From the NCBI RefSeq assembly GCF_029873635.1, contig NC_080423.1, forward strand, positions 109,757,087 to 109,821,086: DNA of 64,000 nt, given 5' to 3'. Below are positions 1 through 13,258 of the stretch, piece after piece. How positions within the stretch are numbered: position 1 is the first letter of the stretch; each line of letters begins with the position of its first letter. The translations under genes were made by a program, and so were the position numbers. The notes under the pieces were generated by a model. It searched no databases. It saw only the letters and a list, made by a program, of their open reading frames with translations, and had not been told where the DNA came from. The DNA is from Malania oleifera (lineage: Eukaryota; Streptophyta; Magnoliopsida; Santalales; Ximeniaceae).

Positions 1-156
1 AACATGATTATAATCTTCCAAAAAATATAATACCAGAGTTTACTAATTCCTATCTATAATCGATAATAATTATCCATCACCTGCATTTCCATAAATCTAC
101 ATAACTCCCAAAACATTTCAGTATTTTCACAATCATTCCTTAGTCAACAGCCTTAA

Positions 157-2252
157 TGTCACGACTTGCTCATTTTTTCATAAATTTTTTTTTTTATAAT
201 AATATCATCATAAAATCAATACCGCACATCACACATTTCAGCTCAGTAGGTCACCATCCACCTGGACCCATGGGTACCAGGGATAAAACAGAATATACAG
301 CAGAAGCCTACGCAGCAGAAAACACACAGTAATATGTATTTAATCATATCATACATCACAATATTCCAGAGTTACTACATCCACTGTATTTCCAGATATA
401 CATCCCAAAAATAAAACCTAGGGACATTTCCCACAAAATCTAACTGTCCCTACAAAACTCACCCTTTAAAAGGGTAGCTAACAGCTCTATATCAGCGGGG
501 CTTTTCCCGCTCTCCTATTTGGGGCTCTTGAAAAGTTAATAAGATTTAGGGGTGAGACATCTCTCAGTAAGGGAAATAAACTAATACTAGTGTGTGACAA
601 CATAAGTATCCCGTGTTCTACATATACCATACATATCATATTCAGTACTGTTTATCAAATCTGGGAAAACATATGCATATCAAAACATGGCAGAACATAC
701 TGCATTTTCATAAACATTTCTCATCTCATATCATAATAATAATAACATAAAAACAATCCTAGTACGTTAGCTGGCTGTTGTCATGTATTACCCCCACATG
801 ACTGGGTTGTGTGGCTCAAAGGCGGGACCTAACAATGGTTGACCGACCACTGTCAAGTCAAATAGTAGTCTGTAGGTCCGATGGGTCTACCCAGACTGGT
901 CCGTACACCAAGGGCGATAACAACACACTTTTTGAAAATAACCACATCGACCATCCAATCTCACACCACTCCGTACAACGGCGTTAACACAAATATCATG
1001 ATCACAAAGACCATGGACACATAGCAACGGTATCGTGTAAGTGCTAGCCTAGACCAAGCCAACCAGATTCTGATATCATATACATATACTAAAATCGTGA
1101 TACATGGATATCTCATATCAATAATTATCAAATCAATCATATCATTTTTCACATATACATATTTCATGAAAATTATTGGCCCGTATGCCGGAATTACACA
1201 TTTTATCATAGCTCGACTCGTACGCCGATAAATCACATAGCACAGCCCGTACGTTGGCAAATCTCATCCACATAGCACGGCTTGTATACCAGTAAACATA
1301 TCCATATAGCACGGCCCGTACGCCGACAAATCATATATATATATATATATATATAAATATCTCGCCCCGTACGTCGGTTTTTCATCATAGAAATCCATAT
1401 CGTCCCCATTCCCAAAAAACAGTATTTCACAACATTTTTATACTCATGCCACACTAAATAAATTTTCCACGTATACAACATATCATCATTTAAACAGTAT
1501 TTTCCAAATATAAATCATATATATAAATATATTTATTTTTCCTGAAACCAGATGCTACATATATATACATGCATTTTCTTAAAACAAAACTAGCTTAATT
1601 TATCCCCTTACTTGATTCTTGCAAAGTCCCTAAGAAAATCTTCCCTGCACCCGCAGGGTTCCCAACTCAACAACTCTGGAAATGAAAACTCACAGAATTA
1701 AAGTTCAGTATTTTCGTACGCACAACATTTTCTATAACTACCACTAAGTCAAATTCGGCTTAAAAAGTCTTACCTCAACTTAGGGATGATTCCCAACGTT
1801 CCCAATCAACACCCCTGAAAACGAAAATTTTCAGTATTAAACTTTAATATTTCAATGCGTATAACACTTTTCTTAACTGTTACAACTTCAAATTTGGTTT
1901 AAAAAATCTTACCTTAACTTAGGGATGATTTCCAAATCGCTTTCTCCAACGATCCGCTCCAACAGATTTGCAGAGAATTTAGCCAAGAGTGTCGTGGTAG
2001 TTTCGGTTTGTCGATCCGGTGTAAAACTGGCCCGGAATCGAAGAGAGAGAGAGAGAGCATTTCCAAAATAAAAAATCTAAGCAAGCTTCTTGAAGAAGCT
2101 TGCACACTAATATGTATATATATACATATATTAATATCATGCTAAACATTATTTAAAGTAAAGCTTCTTGAAGAAGCTTTCATACTTTATATATATATAT
2201 ATATACCTTTAACCTATATATTAAATGTATATCATAATAACTTACTTATATG

Positions 2253-2321
<69 letters not shown>

Positions 2322-2432
2322 TTCCTTATCATACTATTTATTTTACTTGTTAATTTAATTAATTAATTTTATTTAATTATTTAATTATTATTATTATTTT
2401 TTAAAAAAATTTTATTTTTTTCGGTTACTACA
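157..2432 (-). mobile_element. Solo LTR I inside LTR J
   Basis: A 2276-bp insertion starting TGTCACGAC and ending TTACTACA, flanked by perfect 5-bp target duplications CTTAA at 152-156 and 2433-2437. No primer-binding site, internal domain or second LTR is present, so it is a solo LTR left by LTR-LTR recombination. Read on the minus strand it shows two AAGCTTCTT palindromes, a GA-rich leader (about 2041-2058), GGTAAG-like donor sites (about 1772 and 1911; the leader end is duplicated), a minisatellite of GCCCGTACGCCG-type units (about 1175-1375), the hairpin TGAGA-N4-TCTCA (553-566) and a TTTTCAAG acceptor-like end. It contains a long (CA)n(TA)n microsatellite at about 2257-2320. Confidence 0.88.
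2083..2179 (-). promoter_or_regulatory. Pair of heat-shock-element-like palindromes in LTR I
   Basis: The 19-bp inverted repeat AAGCTTCTTGAAGAAGCTT occurs at 2083-2101 and again at 2161-2179, 78 bp apart. Each holds alternating TTCnnGAA and GAAnnTTC-type modules, the shape of plant heat-shock elements. They lie 250-350 bp inside the 5' end of the LTR, upstream of the GA-rich leader, where a U3 enhancer would sit. LTR H carries a related GAAGCTT...GGAAGCTTC cluster at about 8846-8863. A regulatory role is inferred. Confidence 0.4.
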
Positions 2433-4490
2433 CTTAAAATATAAAGACATAAAACATAAATATTAATACATCCCAAGATTAATATAGAAATATACCATTT
2501 TCTTTTAATACTTCTTAAAAAGTCTAAAAAACCCTCGAGCTCCCTATGCTCGATCTCGAGGAAATCCCGAAAAAAAATACATTTATATTCGGGTGAGACA
2601 TATCTCAGTAAGGGAAGAAACAATATATTAAAATAATGTGTGGCTAACATGAGTTTATAATCAACATAAAATTTAACATTTGAAAATCTTTAACATAATT
2701 TTTGAAATCATTTTTTGGACATAATCAATTACATGCAAATATTTAACCCACGAGATTACCCAATGATAAGGATGATTACCTACCCATACAAGTAGCACCA
2801 CTCTACTATGATATTTAGGTAACCCTAAGGTCACAACTAAAGCATACCAGGGCACTCACCTTACTCAGTAAGCCCTTAAGTGATAAATTGATCTCGTACT
2901 CACACAGTTCATACAAAGGTTTACTAGCGAAGGCTCCCAAAAATAGGGAAATCTACCCGCACATATAAGTAGGTTCCCTCTACCCTAGTACGATATGCAG
3001 CTACTGCCACATTTGAAGGTACTAGTACACTCGCCTTTCTCAGCAAACCTTCAGGCGAAGAGTACGCCCCGTCCAAATTATAGCACATTCTACGTACATA
3101 AGTACTTCTAATATTATAATACAGTATTCTTTCTCTCATTATTCAACCATTCACATCTGTTCATGTTCATAACTTTAACATTTCACTTCATTTCACTTTA
3201 AGTGACTCTTTCCCATCTTATATTATTCACATTTCACACTTCATTTTCGTTCCATTTCATTTCCATTTTCATTTCATTTCATTTCATACCCAGCATCTTT
3301 CAGCTGTCGTACATTTACCCAACATCTTTTAACTGTTTTACCCATCACTGTTCAGTTGTTACACATTTACCCAGCATCTTTCAGCTGTTTTATCTAGTAT
3401 CTTTCAGCGATTTTATCCCACATTTTTCAGCTGTTTACCTATCATTTTTTAGCTGTTTACATGATTGCATTAACACACACTAGCAACGTAGTCCATATCA
3501 TGTTTTATTCATAATGCATTACTTACTTAACTTGCATCTCATACATTTAATATATATTTGCACAGAATCTTATGTCACACAGTTTAGCAATAAAATTCAT
3601 ACATTATTTGTAAAATACGCCAACCAATATTTAACGTTAATATACCAAAAATACCTTTCATTCCTTACATAATTACCCTAAAAATATTTTTCTACTTTCA
3701 TCAGTTCATTTTCGCATATATATATCTAATAAACAACCCTAAATTCGAAAAATATAATTTAAATAGTTGACATTTTAAACTCATACCGAAACATATGCAC
3801 GTATATATAATACAATTTATTTTCTATTAAATTCAAAAAAATTCTAATTTAATATATATTTTTTTCCTTACTTGGTTTCTTGAACTACACCAACAGGGAC
3901 CCCAAAAAGATGTTTGTGGCGCTCACTCGGATCCTAAAATTAAAAATTCTAGTTCCATGTAATTAATCCTGAATAAAATATTATTTTAATATTTCCTAAA
4001 TCCATAAATTCTAAATAAATAAATATACCCTTAAAATATAGTCAAATTACTAAATTTTCCAAATCTCACTCTCACTTTGGAGTGGGGCTTAGAAAATCTC
4101 AATTGGAACTTTACTTATGTCAAAATGATGACGATCACCGCTAAGACTCCGTAGTGGTACCTGATCGTTGATTTAATGGTAGATTTAACAAAAAATTGAG
4201 AAATTAGGAAAAATATATCTTTCCCCAGGAATGGTGCCTACGTCGCTCCCACGACAAATCTGCTCTAGTACAAATGTCGGTGGCGAAGTTAGGAATCCAA
4301 CGGCACCTTCCATTTCCTGATTAGCCAAATATTTGTCGAGAAATGAGAGGAGAAAAAGAGAGGTAGAGACGAAGACAAAGACAGCGGAGATTGCTGAAGA
4401 GATGCAGAGAGAGAAGGAGAGGCGCTGGACTTTAGGTAAGCTTCTTTAGTCTTCTTTTATCCTTCCTTTTTTTTTTTTACTTTAACTTAA

Positions 4491-4522
<32 letters not shown>

Positions 4523-4732
4523 CAACCACCATTTTACTTAATTTAATTAATTCAATTTAATAATATTTAACTAATTAATTAATTACTAATAAATAATTTT
4601 AATTTAATTTAATTCTTTTTTCTATTTCTTTTATTTTTTTCATTTAATAAATTAATTTAATAATGTTTAACTAATTAATTGATTAATAAATTTAATTTTT
4701 TAATTTTTTAATTTTTTTCCCGAATTATTACA

Positions 4733-5208
4733 TAATATATCAGAGCAGAGGGGTGTTACTTGTATGGGTAGGTAATCATCCCTATCCTTGGGTAGTCTCG
4801 TGGGTATATATTTGCTTGTGTATGATTAGGTTCAGAAAATGATTTCAGAATATATGTTAATGGTTTTGAAAATGACATTAAATGTTGATTATAATCTCAT
4901 GTTAATCACATGCTATTTTTAATATATATTGTTTCTCTTTCTTACTAAGATGTGTCTCACCCGAGTACAAATTTATTCTTTTCAAAACCACTACATAAAC
5001 GAGCTTAGAGAAGCTCGAAGTTGATAGTATTTTTTGGGGTTATAGAAAGAGGAAAGGGTATAACATTTTGATGATAACTTGGGATGTATATAAGTTATAT
5101 GTTATGTTTTATGGTTTAAGACTTTTAGATTTTTTTTTTATGAATGGTTGTGAAACATACTAGTGTTGTGCATATTGAAATGATTTGGAGATATGTGTAT
5201 ATATGAGA
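4733..5208 (+). mobile_element. LTR K, left visible part
   Basis: Plus-strand stretch matching the reverse complement of A-family LTRs: the GTAGGTAATCATCCC block near 4768, the hairpin relic CTTACTAAGATGTGTCTCAC (4941-4960), and the AAGCTCGAAGTT region. It stops at 5208 and resumes after element A. K is therefore the oldest LTR of this nest and the host of both J and A. Its 5' half would lie off-window, to the left of J. Confidence 0.7.
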
Positions 5209-7626
5209 TGTAACGCCCTGACCACTACATGGACTCAGAGTGCTACTAATCCATTTATTTACCTAATAATCCACATACTAATATAATCTCTTAAAAAATA
5301 TAATATAAGAGTTTTCCAAATCTATCTACTAACCATAATAAATTAATCATCCACCTGTATTCAAATATATATATCTCCAAAAACATGACCTACACTTTCA
5401 GTATTCACAACACCAGTATGTTTCACAACCATTCATAAAATCTAGAAGACTTAAAACATAAAAAATAAATATTTACATTCCCCAAAACCTCATTAAAATA
5501 TTTGTACCCTTTTTCTTATATCTCCCAAAAATGCTATAAAACCTCGAACTCTCTAAACTCGATCTCGAAGAAATCCTAAAAAAGATAAATTCATATTCGG
5601 GTGAAACACATCTCAATAAGGAAAGAAACAACATATTAACACTATGTGAGGCTAACATGAGTTTATATAATAACATAATGTTTAACATTTAAAAATTGTT
5701 TACATAATTTCTAAAATCATTTTCTGATCCTATTCAAACACATGTAAGATATTTTACCCACGAGATTATTTAAGGATAAAGGTGATTACCCACCCGTACA
5801 AGTAGTACCACTTTGCTCTAATACATTAGGCAACCCAAAGGTCACAGTTAAAACATACCAAGACACTCACCTTACTCAGTAAGCTCTCAAGTGATAGATT
5901 AATCTCGTACTCATACAATTCATACAAAAGTTTACAAGCGAAGGCTCCCAAGAATAAGGAAATCTACCCGTCCATAAAAGTAGTTTCCCTCTACCCTAAC
6001 ACGTTATGCAGCCTACTGCTACACTTGATACAACCAAGACACTCGCCTTTCTCAGCAAGCCCTTGAGCGAAAAGTTTGCCTCGCACAAACGTAACATGTT
6101 CTACTAGCATAAATACTGCTAATACCATAATATATTATTTTGTTTGTTATTATTTTGCATCTCTCAATTGTTCATTTTTTCATCTTTTATTTTTCATTTC
6201 ATTTCACTTTACGTGACTCTTTCTCATTTTACATTATTCACATTTTACATTTCATTTATATTTCATTCATTTCCATTTTCATTTCATACCCAACATTTTT
6301 CAGCTGTCATACATTTACTCAACATCTTTCAGTTGTTTTACCCAACATCTCTCAGCTATTTTACTCAATATTTTTCAGCTGTCATACATTTATCCAGCAT
6401 CTTTCAGCTGTTTTACCCAACATATTTCAACTGTTTACATGATTGCATTAACACTCACAAACAGCATAGTTCATATCATATTTCATTCTCAATATATTAC
6501 TTACTTAACCTGCATCTCATACATTTAACATATATTTTCACACAACATTCCTATTTACTCATGCCACACAATTTAGTAATAAAATTCATACACTACCTGT
6601 AAAATAAGTCAACCAACATTTAATGTTTATATACTGAAAATACCTTTTATTTCTTAATAATTGCTTTGAAAATATTTTTTCACTTTCATTAGTTCATTTT
6701 CGCATATACATACATATAATACAATTTATTTTTTATTAAATTCATAAAAATTCTGATTTAATATATATTTTTTCCTTTACCTGGTTTCTCGAACTACGCC
6801 AACAGGGACCCTGAAAAATACCTGCGGCGCTCACCCGGATCTTGAATCAAAAATTCTAATTCCATAAAATTAATCCTAAATAAAATATTATTTTAATATT
6901 TCCTAAACTCTTAAATACCAAATAAACAGTTATACCCTCAAATATAACCGATTTGCTAAAATTTTTAAATCTCACACTCACTTTGAAGTGGGGTCTAAAA
7001 AATTTCAATAACAAATTTACTCATATCAAAATTATGACGATCACAACTAGGCTCCATGGTGGTGCCTGATCGTCGATTTAACAGCAAATTTAACGAGAAA
7101 TTGAGAAATTAGGGGAAGGTTGTCTTACCCCAGGAATGGTGCCTATGCCACTCCGACGACAAATCTGTTTTAATAGAAATGTTGGTGGCGGAACTAGGAA
7201 TCCAACGGTACCATCCATTTTCCGATCGACGCTCATTAGGCCGACGAAATAAAAAAGAGAGAGAGGAGGAGGACGGAGGAGTGAGACGAAAAGTGGGAGG
7301 TTGAGAGTGATGCAGAGGACGACTGAAGATGAAGATGGATTGGATTTCAAAGTAAAATCCAATCCATCCTATTACATTTAATATATATTATTTTTATATT
7401 ATATATATATTTATATATCTTTATTTCAAATATTTTTTACTATTACTTTTTATTTATTTATTTAATTCAATAATATTTAATTAATTAATAATTAGTTTTA
7501 ATTTTTTTTCCATGCTATTTCTTTTTATTTGTTTATTTAATATATTAATTTAATAATGTTAAACTAATTAATTGATTAATAATTTTATTTAATTAATTTT
7601 TTAAAATTTTTTTAAAGGTTATTACA
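5209..7626 (-). repeat. 3' LTR of element A
   Basis: 2418-bp LTR. On the minus strand the order is: start TGTAATAACC, GA-rich leader (about 7255-7300), GGTAAGAC donor-like site (about 7128-7133), CAGCTGTTTTACCC minisatellite (about 6285-6437), two diverged copies of a roughly 200-bp unit (about 5750-6090), hairpin (5602-5615) and a TTTTTTAGG acceptor-like site near 5578. It lacks about 30 bp present in the 5' LTR near 8395. Confidence 0.85.
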
Positions 7627-8318
7627 TTTTTCCCTCCTTAAAAAAATTTTTTCCTCGAAATTCGTTACCCAATCATTGTTCACATTTGCTTTTTAAAAAT
7701 TTTATTAACTAACTATCTCAGACAATCTAATACACATCATTAATCATAAACCCATATATGCGCCCCTGACATTATCTGGCTCAGTCGGGATCAACGAGTA
7801 CACTCGTGTTGGTCCACCTCTACCTCGAGGTACTTGCTGGTTTTTCTCGATACCATAACCTTTGAAATCAATTAACCAACCTCATACCACATATTTTCAT
7901 ATATTCCAATTTAAATATCAAATGCCCAACTTGACCACAAACTATTAAATCACATCACTTAAATTATTTTCCTTCAAAGATTTTCTTCTACAAATCAATC
8001 AACCTAACCTTCAAGTTCAAATCCCAAGTTCTAATTTCTCTGCTCTGAAACATCATCATTGATGGATTTACCATGATTTTCTAAAGCAAACTACTTCTTT
8101 AGAAAAATACAAAAGACCATCAAAGGATTTTTGCTCCAAAACTTACGAAACACAACTCAAAATTCCTAACAGTATCTTAATCTATCTATCACTATCCTTA
8201 TCGCAACTCAATCCTATACTCTGATATAAATCATCCATAACCTAATATTCTAACATTTCCATATCAAGACAATGTGAAATTAATCACACTTTTGGCTAGA
8301 CATTGCTCTGATACCATC
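7627..8318 (-). other. Internal region of element A (PBS, leader, gag/protease scrap, PPT)
   Basis: The polypurine tract reads AAGGAGGGAAAAA on the minus strand (7627-7639), next to a relic of the plant gypsy pol end (AATTTCGAGGAAAAAATTT). The primer-binding site TGGTATCAGAGCAA lies at 8303-8316, which fits initiator tRNA-Met priming. At about 7780-7830 one minus frame reads TRVYSLIPTEPDNV, like the segment following the gag zinc knuckle in Ty3/gypsy polyproteins; element B has the same segment. The leader at about 8040-8250 matches 15260-15490 in element B. Nothing here can encode a protein. Confidence 0.75.
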
Positions 8319-8788
8319 TGTAATGCCCCGACCCCTACGTGGGTCCAGAGTGCTACTAATTCATTCATTTACCTGATAATCCACATACTAATATCATGTA
8401 CGCAACGGAAAATATAAATATAATCTCTCAAAAAATACAATACTAGAGTTTTCCAAATCTATCTACCAATTATAATAAATTAATTATCTACCTGTATTCA
8501 AATATATACATATCTTCAAAAACATGACCTACACTTTCAGTACTCACAACACCAGTATGTTTCACAACCATTCATAAAATTTAGAAGACTTAATGTCAAA
8601 ACCCAAAAAGAGATATAAAGATTAGTGGATTGATTTCCAAAAAATAAAAAATAATAATAAATAATAAAAATAAAAAATTAAATAAATAAATAAATTAATT
8701 AATCGATTTAAAAGAAAAAGAAAAAAATTAATTAAAATTTATTTTTATTTTATTAATAAAATATATTATTATTAATATTAATTAAATA

Positions 8789-8829
<41 letters not shown>

Positions 8830-11800
8830 AATATATTACATCACTTGAAGCTTAAGGAAGCTTCAGGTGATTTTGAAATTGGCGCAGCACCCCCCCCCCC
8901 TCACATCATCATCTTCTTCTTTTTCTTTTATTTTCTTTTCTTTTATCTTCAGCCTCTAAACTTCCATTCTCTCTCCTCACGTTCTCTCTCCCTCTCTCCT
9001 CGATTTCGTGATGGATTTTCGCCCGATCAAAAATCCGAAAATACCACTGGACTCCATTCGCCGCTGCCATCATTTCTATTGAAGCAGATCGGTGGTAGGA
9101 GCGGCGGCGTAAGCGTATTCTCTCGGGTAAGCCATTTTCCCTTTTTTCTTTAATTTCTTGTAAAATATAAGCCCAATTGACGAACAGACACCGCCATGAA
9201 AATCTAGGGATGATTCTCTACAAGTCTAGTGGGATGAAATTTTCGTGGGGGTGTCGGGCCAAAACCCCAAATTTGGGGTACGGCGATTATTAAGGGGTTT
9301 ATTTTTAATTATTTAGCATTAATTTAAAAATGCTAAAATATTAAGCATTTGGGACTGAAGTAGGATTTCTGGAATTTAGGACCTAGGTAAGCGCCGCGGG
9401 TGTAATTTTGGGACCCGCAGGTAAAATTTGGAAAATTAAGTGGGGATGTTAAATAATAGTTTAAATGTTAATTTGAGGTATATGGAGCCTAAGGAAGGCT
9501 AGATGAGTATTATTTTGGAGAAATAGATTAATTAATCTGGGGAAAAATGTAAATTGCAGGAGTTAAATTTCGGGCGCCAAGGGGCGTGAAATTTTGGGTC
9601 CTAAGGAATTTCTCAATAGCCAAGTAAGGGAATAAACTAAAACAGTAATTTTCCATACAAATTATTATTGATTATGAGTAAATTTATTTTCAGAAAAGCA
9701 TATGTTATATTGTGTATTATGAATGAAATGTACGATTGGGAAAATACTGCTATGATGATTAAAATGTATATGTATGTATGAGATGTAAGTAATTCACGAT
9801 TTTAGAATATGAAGTATGACTTTTAACAGCATATGTGTGGCATGAATATTATTTTGTGTGAAATGTATTATGATGTGAAAGATTTTACAAACAAAGCATG
9901 ATTTCAGGTATTATGAAAATATGAGTTATGTTGTGATGGTTTTGACGATTATGTGATAAATGATGTATTTTCAGAATATATATACCTGAAACAATTTTGA
10001 CGCGAGGCCATATATTTATGTTATCGGTACGAGGCCGTATTTATGTTATTGGCGCGAGGCCACGTATTTATGTTTTCGGCACGAAGCCGTAATGATGTTA
10101 CGTATGATCATGTATTATATGTTTTCACAACTAGGATATTAGTTTAGTTCAGACCAGGAGCTCGGTACCGTAGCTATGGGTTAATTTTGGCACGAGACCT
10201 TATTAGTGCTACCGTCCCACGAGGGGATGGGAGATGGATAGTCGATGTGATTTTCAGTAGAGTGTGGACGTCCACTTGGCAGTTCGGACCAGGGTGTGGC
10301 GGGCTCATCGTACTTACAGACATATTTGATTCGGCAATGGTCGGCCAGCCATTATCGGGTCCCGCCTTCAGGCTGCACAACCCGTCATGGGGGGTAATAC
10401 ATGACACCAGCTAGCTAGTCATCCTGGGTTTGTTTTCAGTATTACAGTTATAACAGATAATTTTATGTATGTTATTATTTATTAACAATTGTGAAAATAT
10501 ATGTTTATCTAGTACGATATGATGGATGTTTACAGAATTATGAAATGTATTGTATATGTATACGTATATGTACCTTAAATATTCATGTTGCCATACAGCT
10601 GTATTTAGTTTATTTTCCCTTACTGAGAAGTGTCTCACCCCCAAACTTAATTAATTTTTCAGGAGCCCCTGAGAGACCGGCGGGTCAAGGCCGCCGTTGA
10701 GCTAGTGAGATTACTCTGTGAGAAGGGTAAGATTTTGTAATAGGGTTAGAGTTATTTTGTGTTTGACTCTAGAGATATTTTGATGTATGTGAGGATGTAT
10801 AGAATGTTCTGGTATTATGTTTTATGATTGGATGTTTGAGATTTTATGTTTACTGCTGCTAGGTTTTCCGCTGTGTTTGACAGGTGTCCCCGCTACTCAT
10901 GCGTTCGGGTTGACTATTTTATTTATTATGTGATATTTTATGTTAAGAAATTGAGGGACGTTACATTTAAAAACATAAAACATAAAATATTTACATTCCC
11001 AAAAACATCATTAAAATGTTTATACCTTTTTTCTTATATCTCCCAAAAATGCTATAAAACCTCAAGCTCTCTAAGCTCGATCTCGAGGAAATCCTGAAAA
11101 AGATAAATTCATATTCGGTTGAAACACGTCTCAATAAGGGAAGAAACAATATATTAAAACAGTGTGTGGCTAACATGAGTTTATATAACAACATAATGTT
11201 TAACATTTGAAAAGCGTTAACATAATTTTTGAAATCATTTTCTGATCCTATTCAAACACATGCAATATATTTTACCCACGAGATTACCTAAGGATAGGGG
11301 TGATTACCCGCCCATATAAGTAGCACCCCTCTACTCTGATACATTAGGCAATCCAAAGGTCACAGTTAAAGCATACCAGGACACTCATCTTACTCAGTAA
11401 GCTCTCAAGTGATAGATTAATCTCGTACTCACACAGTTCATATAAAAGTTTACCGGCGAAAACTCCCAAGAATAAGGAAATCTACTCGCCCATAGAAGTA
11501 GTTTCCCTCTGCCCTAACACGTTATGCAGCCTACTGCTACACTTAATACAACCAAGACACTCGCCTTTCTTAGTAAGCCCTCTAGCGAAGAGTTTGCCTC
11601 GCCCAATCATAACATGTTCTACTAGCATAAATACTGCTAATATCATAATACATTATTTTGTTTACCATTATTCTGCATCTCTCAACTGTTCATGTTTTCA
11701 TCGTTTACTTTTCATTTCATTTCACTTTACATGACTCTTTCTCATTTTACATTGTTCACATTTTACATTTCATTTATATTTCATTCATTTCCATTTTCAT

Positions 11801-13258
11801 TTCATTTCATTTCATACCCAACATCTTTCAGCTCTTTTACCCAACATTTTTCATTTGTCATGCATTTACCCTGCATATTTCAGTTGTTTTACCCAATATC
11901 TTTCAACTGTTTTACCCAACATTTTTTAGTTATCATACATTTACCCACCATCTTTCAGCTGTTTTACCCAGCATATTTCAATTGTTTACATGATTGCATT
12001 ATTACACACAAACAGTATAGTTCATATCTTATTTCATTTTCATTGTATTACTTACTTAACCTGCATTTCATACATTTAACATATATTTCCACACAACATT
12101 CCTATTTACTCATGCCACACAATTTAGCAATAAAATTCATACACTGCTTATAAAATAAGTCAACCAACATTTAATGTTTATATACTGAAAATACCATTTA
12201 TTTCTTACATAATTACCCTGAAAATATTTTTTCACTTTTATTAGTATATTTTCGCTTATATGTATCTAATAAACAGCCCTGAACTCGAAAAAATATAATT
12301 TAAACAGTTGACATTTTAAACTCATACCGAAACATATACACGTACATATAACACAATTTGTTTTTCATTAAATTCATAAAAAATATGATTTAATATATAT
12401 TTTTTCCCTTACCTGGTTTCTTAAACTACGCCAACAGGGACCCTGAAAAATACCTGCGTCGCTCACCCAGACCTTGAATCAAAAATCCTAATTCCATAAA
12501 ATTAATCATAAATAAAATATTATTTTAACATCTTATAAACCCTTAAATACCAAATAAACAGTTATACCCTCAAATATAACCAATTTGCTAAAATTTTCAA
12601 ATCTCACTCTCGCTTTGGAGTGGACCTAGAAAATCTCAATTAGAAATTTACTCATGTCAAAATGATTACGATCATGACTAAGACCTCATGGTGGTGCATG
12701 ATCATCAATTTAACAATAGATTTAACGATAAATTGAGAAATTAAGAGAATGTTGTCTTACCCTAGGAATGGTGCCTATGCTGCTCCCACAACAAATCCGT
12801 TCTAATAGAAATGTTGGTGGCGGAACTAGGAATCCAATGGTACCTTCCGTTTTCCAATCGGGGATCATTAGGCCGACGAAATTGAAGAGAAAGAAGAGGA
12901 AGATGGTGGAGTGAGACAGAGAGTGGGAGGCTGAGAAAGATGCAGAGGACGGCTGAAGATGAAGATGGATTGGATTTCAAAGTGAAATCCAATCCATTCT
13001 ATTACATTTAATATATATTATTTTAATATTATATATATATTTATATATCTTTATTTCAATTTTTTACTATTATTTATTTATTTATTTAATTCAATAATGT
13101 TTAATTAATTAATTAATTAATAATTAGTTTTAATTTTTTTTCCATACTATTTCTTTTTATTTGTTAATTTAATACATTAATCCAATAATGTTTGACTAAT
13201 TCATTAATTAATAATTTTAATTAATTAATTTTTTTAAATTTTTTTCCAGATTATTACA
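8319..13258 (-). repeat. 5' LTR of element A, interrupted by LTR H
   Basis: LTR sequence at 8319-8593 and 10966-13258, about 2563 bp once H and one target copy are removed. It shows the same landmarks as the 3' LTR: hairpin relic at 11120-11133, CAGCTGTTTTACCC repeats at about 11815-11985, GGTAAGAC donor-like site near 12758, and GA-rich leader near 12890-12930. The end ATTATTACA (13251-13258) is followed by the target duplication. Confidence 0.85.
8594..10965 (+). mobile_element. Solo LTR H inside the 5' LTR of element A
   Basis: A 2372-bp plus-strand insertion starting TGTCAAAACCC and ending GACGTTACA, with target duplications CTTAA (8589-8593) and TTTAA (10966-10970). It is a solo LTR with no internal domain. 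In order it has an (ATT)n run, a GAAGCTT cluster, a C10 run, a CT-rich leader (about 8940-9000), donor-like TCTCGGGTAAG (9121-9131), GGCGCGAGGCC minisatellite (about 10000-10090), hairpin TGAGA-AGTG-TCTCA (10624-10637) and acceptor-like TTTTTCAG ending 10662. It is related to D, E and F. Confidence 0.88.

Larger units (their letters stand above)
1..4732 (-). mobile_element. LTR J (A-family Ty3/gypsy-type LTR), split by solo LTR I
   Basis: Minus-strand LTR present as 1-156 and 2433-4732; its 3' end lies left of the window. Both pieces align by eye with the two LTRs of element A (5209-7626 and 8319-13258). Shared landmarks are the TGAGA/TCTCA hairpin at 2594-2607, the block of CTTTCAGCTGTTTTACCC-like repeats at about 3290-3450, and the conserved tail ending ATTATTACA at 4732 (TGTAATAAT when read on the minus strand). 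No polypurine tract follows 4732, so this is the outer 5' end of an element or of a solo LTR. It abuts LTR K, which it appears to have entered. It contains a (TA)n run near 4496-4523 and no coding capacity. Confidence 0.8.
5209..13258 (-). mobile_element. Element A: short Ty3/gypsy-type LTR retrotransposon lacking gag-pol
   Basis: Minus-strand element with a 3' LTR (5209-7626), a 692-bp internal region (7627-8318) and a 5' LTR (8319-13258, split by solo LTR H). LTRs run TG...CA, and target duplications TGAGA (5204-5208) and TGGGA (13259-13263) match at 4 of 5 bases. The internal region keeps the primer-binding site, the 5' leader, a scrap of the gag/protease junction and the polypurine tract, but gag, protease, RT and integrase are gone. 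It could have moved only with proteins from another element. Element B shares homologous internal pieces. The A, J and K LTRs form one family. Confidence 0.85.

Noticed and set aside
3202..12153. Phe/His/Ser-rich frames such as 3202-3483, 6144-6602 and 11692-12153
   Set aside because: They translate the pyrimidine-rich minisatellite and TTTCATTTCATT tracts of A-family LTRs. The same frame recurs in each LTR copy only because the DNA is repeated.
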